The notes below the pieces were generated by a model. It had not been told where the DNA came from, ran no database searches, and saw nothing but the letters and a program-made list of their open reading frames with translations. A stretch of 64,000 nucleotides of DNA from Polytrichum commune. Taxonomy: Eukaryota; Streptophyta; Polytrichopsida; Polytrichales; Polytrichaceae. The translations under genes and the position numbers were made by a program. This document shows, piece by piece, positions 58,401 through 64,000 of this stretch (positions are counted from its first letter, which is position 1; each line of letters starts with the position of its first letter). The DNA is taken from NCBI GenBank assembly GCA_950295325.1, contig OX485803.1, forward strand, positions 46,951,554 through 47,015,553, in the 5' to 3' direction.

Positions 58401-59829
58401 ATGCTCCTTTTGCTTCTCATCAATCAATGTTCTTGAATTTGGTGTCAAAGCAGATATAGTCACGTGGAAGCTATCGGAGAGGCCGGTTTCTTGGTTCACC
58501 TTCTCTTGTCTTGGAAATTGAATAATGGAGATGGTGTCTCGGGACCACATCTGGACGTTCACTTGGGTAGAGTTTCTGTGGTGTTATTGGAAACATGCTC
58601 ATTGGTGTTCGGAATTCATCAATTTTGGTAAATGGTCAATGAGGTATTCTTCATTGGTGATTTTTTATTTTTATTTTTTAATAATAATAATAATAATAAA
58701 TTTGCCTTTGTGTGTTGCTAGAGCCTCATGGATTGGGTATGCAAGCCACATTTGGGTGACCAATTTGATGCTCGGGAATGAGACGTTGTGTGGAGTGTGA
58801 CTTTGTGAGCCTTCGACCGTGCAAAGGTTGATTGGAGTTGATGACTTAGTGTGGTCTACATAATCTAAATTCCTCCTTTGGCATTGTGGGTTACGTTTGT
58901 GTCCTCCTTCTTTGGGCTCTTGTAGGGTAGAGTTGGTGGAGTGGGAGCCCCAATTGGACGATGTTTGGCACGTTGGCAACATGAAGTGTGTTGGTGGCAC
59001 GATACACATGGCAATTGGAGATTTAAAGGGAATTATACCCGTGCTTTGGAGATACATCTTCAAATTCAATGTCGAAATCTTCATCATGCCTCATAGTGAG
59101 GTTTGACTATTTAAAGGATTTTGTTTGGTGGCTCATTGCTTTGTCATGGCTTCATTGTTTGTGTTGTTGGCTTATGGCTGCTACCTTTTATTTTGATGTA
59201 TGTTGGGTGTTGGTGTTGCTAGGTCTCCTATTGGAATTTTCTCCTCTACTGAGTGGCGCTTTGCTAGTGTGGGTTTTTTGGTCGCTGCAAGCTCCATTCG
59301 ACTATGGCCCCCTCTTGTTACTTCTCTCGTGGCTTTGGATGGTTGTTGCTCCTATATGGGCCTCCATGGCGATTGTGTTTGGGCTTGGTGATGCAGTAAG
59401 ATGATGATTAGGAGGCTTGGGCTCCTATCTAAAGTAGCTAGGTGTTTGGTTGTGGATTTGCGCGGTTGTGCCAAGAATTGACTAAGGATTGAGAGGTTTC
59501 GCAGTTGTGTGTGCATAGTTGTGTGTGCATAGTTGTGTGAGCCAGTGGGAATTTGCCCGATTCGGGAGTGGTATTTAAGAGAGCTAATGGGCATGTGAGA
59601 CTCGGGTTGGGTGGATGTTACATGGAATTGGGAGGTGCATAAGTGTTTGGTGTTTGATTTTGGTCGATTACGCTTTTGTGTTGATCTTGTCAATGTTGTT
59701 GTTGTTCATGAATTTGCATACTAGAGTAGGTAGGTGAACGTGCTTGCATTTTTAATTGTTTGAAGACCAATCTCTTAAATAGCCACCTATATTTCAGTGG
59801 TGTGTGGTTAAAGTGTGACTCCAAAAATG

Positions 59830-60400
59830 AATATTAAAAAGACATGCTCTTAAAAGAGATCGGTCTATGTGCTCAAACTATGATAACCTTTCTAGTCTCC
59901 AAAGTCAACATAATTGACGGTACCTATATGACCATTTAATGAGCACAAGAATCTTCACTTTGACAGGGGAATATAAGGTAGCGGGGCACATTCCCGCTCG
60001 GGTCCTTAAACTGCTCACTAGACCTATCCAAACAAGAGGTACATTATAGCTTCCAACCTCAAATTTCTATGTAATCATGGTGTACATTTTTGGGGTGAGT
60101 GGTTTTGGGTACCCCTATGAGTTCTCCTTCCAAAATTCATAACTAATTCAATATTAATCCAAAAGTAATTATTCCAATTGGTCCAATTTCCAATGTACTT
60201 TGCACATCTTCCAAGATTGATTCCCCCTTAATAACTCCCCAATGAACATGCCAATCTGAAATTCGAGCGGGAATGTGCCCCGCTACCTTATGTTCCTAGA
60301 AGCTCCAAAAAGTACAAGGAAAGTTGCTATGTCCTTGATTTGGACTTGGTAACCATCTCTTGCTCATCATGTGTTTCATATCCTAGGAGTAGTGGGTTAG
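59830..60400 (-). repeat. Dispersed repeat R, copy 4, interrupted by a MITE
   Basis: Homology to 52640-52880 runs up to about 59965 (CCTATATGACCATTTAATGAG) and resumes after about 60297 (GGAAAGTTGC, then TATCCTAGGAGTAGTGGG). The element at 59968-60295 sits between. Confidence 0.65.
59968..60295. mobile_element. MITE with GGAATATAAGGTAGCGGGGC termini
   Basis: Terminal inverted repeats of about 32 bp (left GGAATATAAGGTAGCGGGGC, right the complement of GGAACATAAGGTAGCGGGGC) continue through CACATTCCCGCTCG on both sides. The 328-bp element is non-coding. A target duplication is not evident, so the superfamily is unassigned. Its insertion splits copy 4 of repeat R. Confidence 0.82.
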
Positions 60401-60810
60401 TCATAAAAGTAAACACATCATAAAAGTGTCATAAACCCACCAAAAAAATATCATTTCGAGAAAGTTTTGAGCATCGGATGAATGCTCAGGAAGAAAGCTC
60501 AAAATATGCCCTCCCGCACTACCACCCTTCACCTTTCTGCTGGAATACCCGTGAATTGGAATGATCTACGGTTCATTTATTTTGTGGTCATTCCTAACTC
60601 CAATACCTTCACATCCATACGTTTGAATGTGAATTTCATTTAATCTCTAAACTTGCAGAAATCCAACCAGTGATTCCTTTGCAAATGGCTCAATTTTGGG
60701 ACTGTTTACACTTGAGCCTTTAGGGGTTAAGACCCATGTACCTTAACCCGACATACAAGCCATAAGGTGGTGCCTTCATTCCTTTAACACTCATGTACAC
60801 AAAAACATTG
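60401..60810. other. No gene seen
   Basis: AT-rich intergenic DNA without recognised signals. Confidence 0.5.
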
Positions 60811-61428
60811 CACTAAACTTTGAATTTAGTGTCACCGTTCCCAGTATTTGTCTTGCTCAATACTAATTGTGAACCACCCATGTATACGATTTTGTCTAAT
60901 AAGTGTGGATTATCATTCAGAGCTTCATGTTGCTAGAATTTTTTTATCAACATTCTTTTGTACCAACTAAGTTATATCATATTCTTTGGTGTGTATACTA
61001 ACTTATGTTAAGTGGGTACAATATGATACTCCCAATAATTTGTTATAGCAATGAGTAAGTCCAAGCGGTAACCCACACTAATAAGACAAATTAGTGTAGT
61101 GTCGCCAAAACTAAAGGTATTCCTAGCATTATCTGCCATTTCTTGTAAAATGATTTGAGCTCATAGATTTACAATGTTAAAAATATTGTCACTTACTAAC
61201 TAAGTGATTGCTCATCCAAGATTCAATCACCCATGACATTAGTTCATAACATAAATGTTAGGATATAATATATACCAAATTTTGTTCCAAAAAATGGCAT
61301 TTGGATGAAGTGAGAGTAAGTTGGGATGACCATACTTGTAAACTGATTGAAGGAGTGTCATTAGAAAAGTTACCACAGTGACATAAGATACCTTATGACA
61401 TTAAATACAATGTTTGGTATACTACCTT
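60811..61428. mobile_element. TA-flanked MITE family 'TTTAGTG', long copy C
   Basis: Starts CACTAAACTTTGAATTTAGT and continues GTCACCGTTCC, CTTGCTCAATACTAATTGTG like copies A and B. It ends near GACATTAAATACAATGTTTGGTA. It is about 618 bp, longer than A or B by extra sequence near 60890-61080. The ends are mutated and TA flanks are not exact. Confidence 0.6.
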
Positions 61429-62400
61429 GATACTTCGTAGCCTTCCATGGATTATCGGTCTAGAATATTGTTGGTCTTATTAGAAAACGAACGAATAATC
61501 AACGTTGGGCAATCTGATGTGAATTTGAGCTTCTTGGTCCTTACCTGCTAAAAAATTTCTCTTGTTGTAGGTGGGGTTTACTGCCTACCTTGCGGTGGGT
61601 GGGTTCTTGGCTTCCTACATACTTAGCTAATTTATTCCACCAAGTAGAGAGAAGATTTCACATCGGGAATCGAACCGCAAACCACTCCATTTGGAAATAG
61701 GTACCTCTCCACTATCACCTGGTAGTTTAGGGTCATCTTGGACTCTTGTTGCAAATACGTGGCTAGTCCAGATATGAAGTGGACCTAGCAATCTCATATT
61801 TTCACATACTTGTCCAAGTTCAGCTATGAGAATTACCTAGAGTGTTAAGGGTTCCAGTTTACAATACAAGTAAAAACATGCCCCCTTTAGGTTTGTGGCT
61901 CATTCATCCCAATCTAATTTATTAGACTAGATGGAGGTTAATCAATGATGAATATGATTTTAAGGAACATTTTTGGACTCTACAATAATGATTACCATTG
62001 TGCATCCACCCCTTTCTAGGTACTATAAAACTCTCCGCAAATGTTAATCAGTGTTGTGTATGTGTCACATATTGATACCATTAGGTCTATGAAATATGGT
62101 AACACCGACTAGGTCACCAAAAGCAATTTGTTTCCCTTGATATTGTTCACACAATGGTAATTGAAATTACTTATATTTCTGGGGGTCTGTGTACCATGCG
62201 ATGACCTCAAAAGTCATGTCAAATCACACATGTTGTAGTAATATGGTATATATGGGCCCAAGTATGAGTTTGTTACAAAATATTCTTCAACCTTATGATG
62301 GCAATTGGGTATCACTCTTTTCATGACATCCTAAGTCTTAACACCAATCGAGAATCATCTCATGTGTCATTGCACCACACTTAAGTGAGACAATGCTTTT
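61429..62400. other. No gene seen
   Basis: AT-rich intergenic DNA; no credible coding frame. Confidence 0.5.
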
Positions 62401-62409
62401 TCACACGAC

Positions 62410-63090
62410 CACTATGTTGATGGCTAGATACCCTCCTCTCTTTCTTCTTCTTCTTTGAATTGGTAATAGCAAAGCGAGATTCTTCCTTTGCTTGTCTCAA
62501 ACTTTAAACCCATTATTGACTCTGTTTGGGAATTGTTAGAGGTACATTGAGGAAATAGCATGTGTAAAAGCTTGGTATCTATCTTGTAATTCTTAATACT
62601 AGTTGGGTATGTTCTCACAATCCCATTTTACAATACCTAGGTACGTCCCTATTATCCCACATGACATTGGTATCAACGGCTAGCTACCCTCCCTGCTTGT
62701 GTAATAGCAAAACGAAACAAAATCTTCGCTTGTCACATAATACCTTTAATCCATGGGTGACTTGGTTTGGTAATTTTTGGAGTACACCGGAGAAATAGCA
62801 CTTTGTGACAAGTGGTATCAATTATTGTGACAATTTGGTATTCATTTTTGCAAGATATTGTGATTCTAGTGCTACCAATCATATATAGAAAATCTTGCAT
62901 ATCATTGGACCGAATATGGGCGACACCCTATTTGTGTTCACAACACTGGTGTTAACGGAAATAATGGCTACGCTCTTTTACTTGAGCGAAACGAATTCCT
63001 TGCTTGTCATGAACTTTTTAACCCACTGTTGGGTCAGGTTTGGTAATTGTTGGAGGTACACTAAGAAAGTAGCTTGTGCGGGTTGTTGAA
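62410..63090 (+). repeat. Threefold divergent tandem repeat, ~250-285-bp spacing
   Basis: The ordered blocks GATGGCTAGATACCCTC, AATAGCAAAGCGA, TTGCTTGTC, AACCCATTATTGACT, GTTTGG-AATTGTTAGAGGTACA and GAAATAGCATGTG appear at about 62415-62565, 62668-62812 and 62945-63085 with substitutions. It is non-coding. Confidence 0.8.
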
Positions 63091-63228
63091 CATTGGACCC
63101 GGGCAAAACAACCAACCCACTATAGACACACAAAACTTAACCTTACTTGGACATGTAAGTTCCACCCTTTAAGTTAGCCATCTACTCATGCAAATACAAC
63201 GCATGGGGGTGAGCAACGGACTAGGGTT

Positions 63229-63247
63229 TGTTGGGGGGGGGGGGGGG
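63229..63247 (+). repeat. G-tract of about 18 bases
   Basis: A mononucleotide run, one of several G or C runs in the window; assembly or sequencing length is uncertain at such sites. Confidence 0.9.
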
Positions 63248-63362
63248 TTGTCGTAGTACAAGACCCATTATACCTACTGTGGCAAGTTACAAGACTCCAT
63301 ATGTTTCTTGTAAGGTCATGGCTTATTAGGTTATAGCTTATTCATCCCCGAGGTAGACTCAT

Positions 63363-63735
63363 GGGGAGGCCACACACATCCGAAAACGTTGGTTTCGAAA
63401 CGGAGTTTGGCATGCCAAGGTAATTAAGGTAAGAGAATGTTGGCCTTGACATGTGCCTAATTTTGAGGAGCTTGGTTTCAAGCTTGGTCCCTCTTTAATT
63501 GGGTAGAATCCTCCATTTCTAAACTCCGTCCCAGGGTGGCGGTTTCGCAAGGCCTAAAACCCTCATTTATGATTGGAGACGGACATCTTTCACCAAAAAA
63601 AGAGGGACCAACCTCGAAACCCAGCTCCTCAAAGTTAGGCCCATGTGAAGGCCGGAGAACTTTTACCCTGGGCTGGCTTCCTGAACTCGCTCCATTTGAA
63701 ACTGACGTTTTCGAACGTGTGTGGCCGGCCTCCCC
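63363..63735. mobile_element. Foldback MITE family 'GGGGAGGCCACAC', copy 4
   Basis: Left end GGGGAGGCCACACACATCCG and right end CGTGTGTGGCCGGCCTCCCC, with an extra GGCC in the right arm. The landmarks GGTTTCGAAACGGAGTTTGG, GCCTTGACATGTGCC, AGAGGGACCAACCTCGAAAC and AGTTAGGCCCATGTGAAGGC are the best preserved of the four copies. Length is 373 bp. Open frames on both strands (for example 63536-63883) are by-products of the palindrome. Confidence 0.88.
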
Positions 63736-64000
63736 TACCTACAAGGACAAGGGCGACCCTGATATTTTGATTGAAAGTGCAGGCCCCCCCGCAGACTTTG
63801 GCCTGGCCTGGACTACTGAGCCAGTTCCTTATTTGAAGATGAGCACACGGCCACACGTACAGGACACACCTTTCTTTGTATGACTTATTATTATTATTTT
63901 GTATACACAGATTATTAATTATCTACTCGATTGGAACTATTAGCTGTGACAAGGGAGGGAGTTCTTCTTCAAAGCCCATGTAGCCTAGCCCAGCCCAGCC
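63736..64000. other. No gene seen
   Basis: Short AT-rich tail with an ATT microsatellite near 63888; nothing recognised. Confidence 0.4.

Larger units (their letters stand above)
54700..59690 (-). mobile_element. LINE-like non-LTR retrotransposon, minus strand, internally deleted
   Basis: Coding remains lie in the order expected of a two-ORF LINE read on the minus strand: ORF1-like (about 58400-57370), end of an APE-type endonuclease (about 56080-55830), RNase H end (about 55735-55650) and a C-terminal zinc-bearing region (55376-54870). Between endonuclease and RNase H only about 90 bp remain, so the reverse transcriptase is gone. Unrelated-looking DNA at about 56400-57050 separates ORF1 from ORF2. 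Ends and a poly-A tail could not be defined. Confidence 0.65.

Overview
The window looks like gene-poor, repeat-rich nuclear DNA of a land plant. Supporting this are a CACTA (En/Spm) transposon with plant-type TNP2, DUF4218 and DUF4216 modules, GT-AG introns, many short non-autonomous DNA transposons (MITEs), decayed non-LTR retrotransposons, and AT-rich intergenic DNA without operons. I cannot name the species. A large-genome plant such as a fern, lycophyte or gymnosperm would fit, but that is inference. I see no intact host gene, rRNA, tRNA or CRISPR array.

Layout. 1-6044: right part of a CACTA element whose left end lies outside the window. It carries a two-exon ORF joining a transposase-associated zinc motif to a SET domain (84-1137). 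Behind it is a three-exon TNP2-type transposase (1757-5661) broken by two in-frame stop codons. The element ends in a CACTA-type terminal repeat at 6044. 6180-6990: decayed coding sequence ending in a zf-RVT-like zinc motif. 8.1-10.0 kb: TA-flanked MITEs. 11.8-12.1 kb: GC-rich tandem duplication. 13287-13661: MITE with TAA target duplications. 15560-16600: decayed Tc1-type (DD34E) transposase, unusual for a plant. 16.8-17.2 kb: hairpin repeat plus the first of four foldback MITEs. 18.1-22.8 kb: minisatellite, several MITEs and tandem repeats. 24-28 kb: divergent duplications and the second foldback MITE. 29.1-29.4 kb: a second zf-RVT fragment. 29.4-34.9 kb: featureless AT-rich DNA. 34.9-35.4 kb: pseudogene fragment of dihydrolipoyl dehydrogenase. 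35.6-37.2 kb: GC-rich tandem repeats followed by an LTR-like region with a TATA box and six hairpin-bearing tandem units. 40.5 kb: third foldback MITE. 41.9 kb: CACTA-type MITE. 46.5-52.8 kb: dispersed repeats and a 517-bp near-perfect palindromic MITE (50004-50520). 52940-54108: pogo-like element retaining a transposase C-terminus with a PCNA-binding-type motif. 54.7-59.7 kb (minus strand): LINE-like element with ORF1, the end of an endonuclease, RNase H remains and a C-terminal zinc region, but no recognisable reverse transcriptase. 59968-60295: MITE nested in a dispersed repeat. 62.4-63.1 kb: threefold tandem repeat. 63363-63735: fourth foldback MITE.

The coding sequences form no shared pathway; the window is a layered record of transposition. 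The items most worth following are the SET-domain ORF inside the CACTA element, the motif shared by that element's introns, the Tc1-type DD34E transposase, the pogo-like remnant with its PIP-box, and the foldback MITE family.
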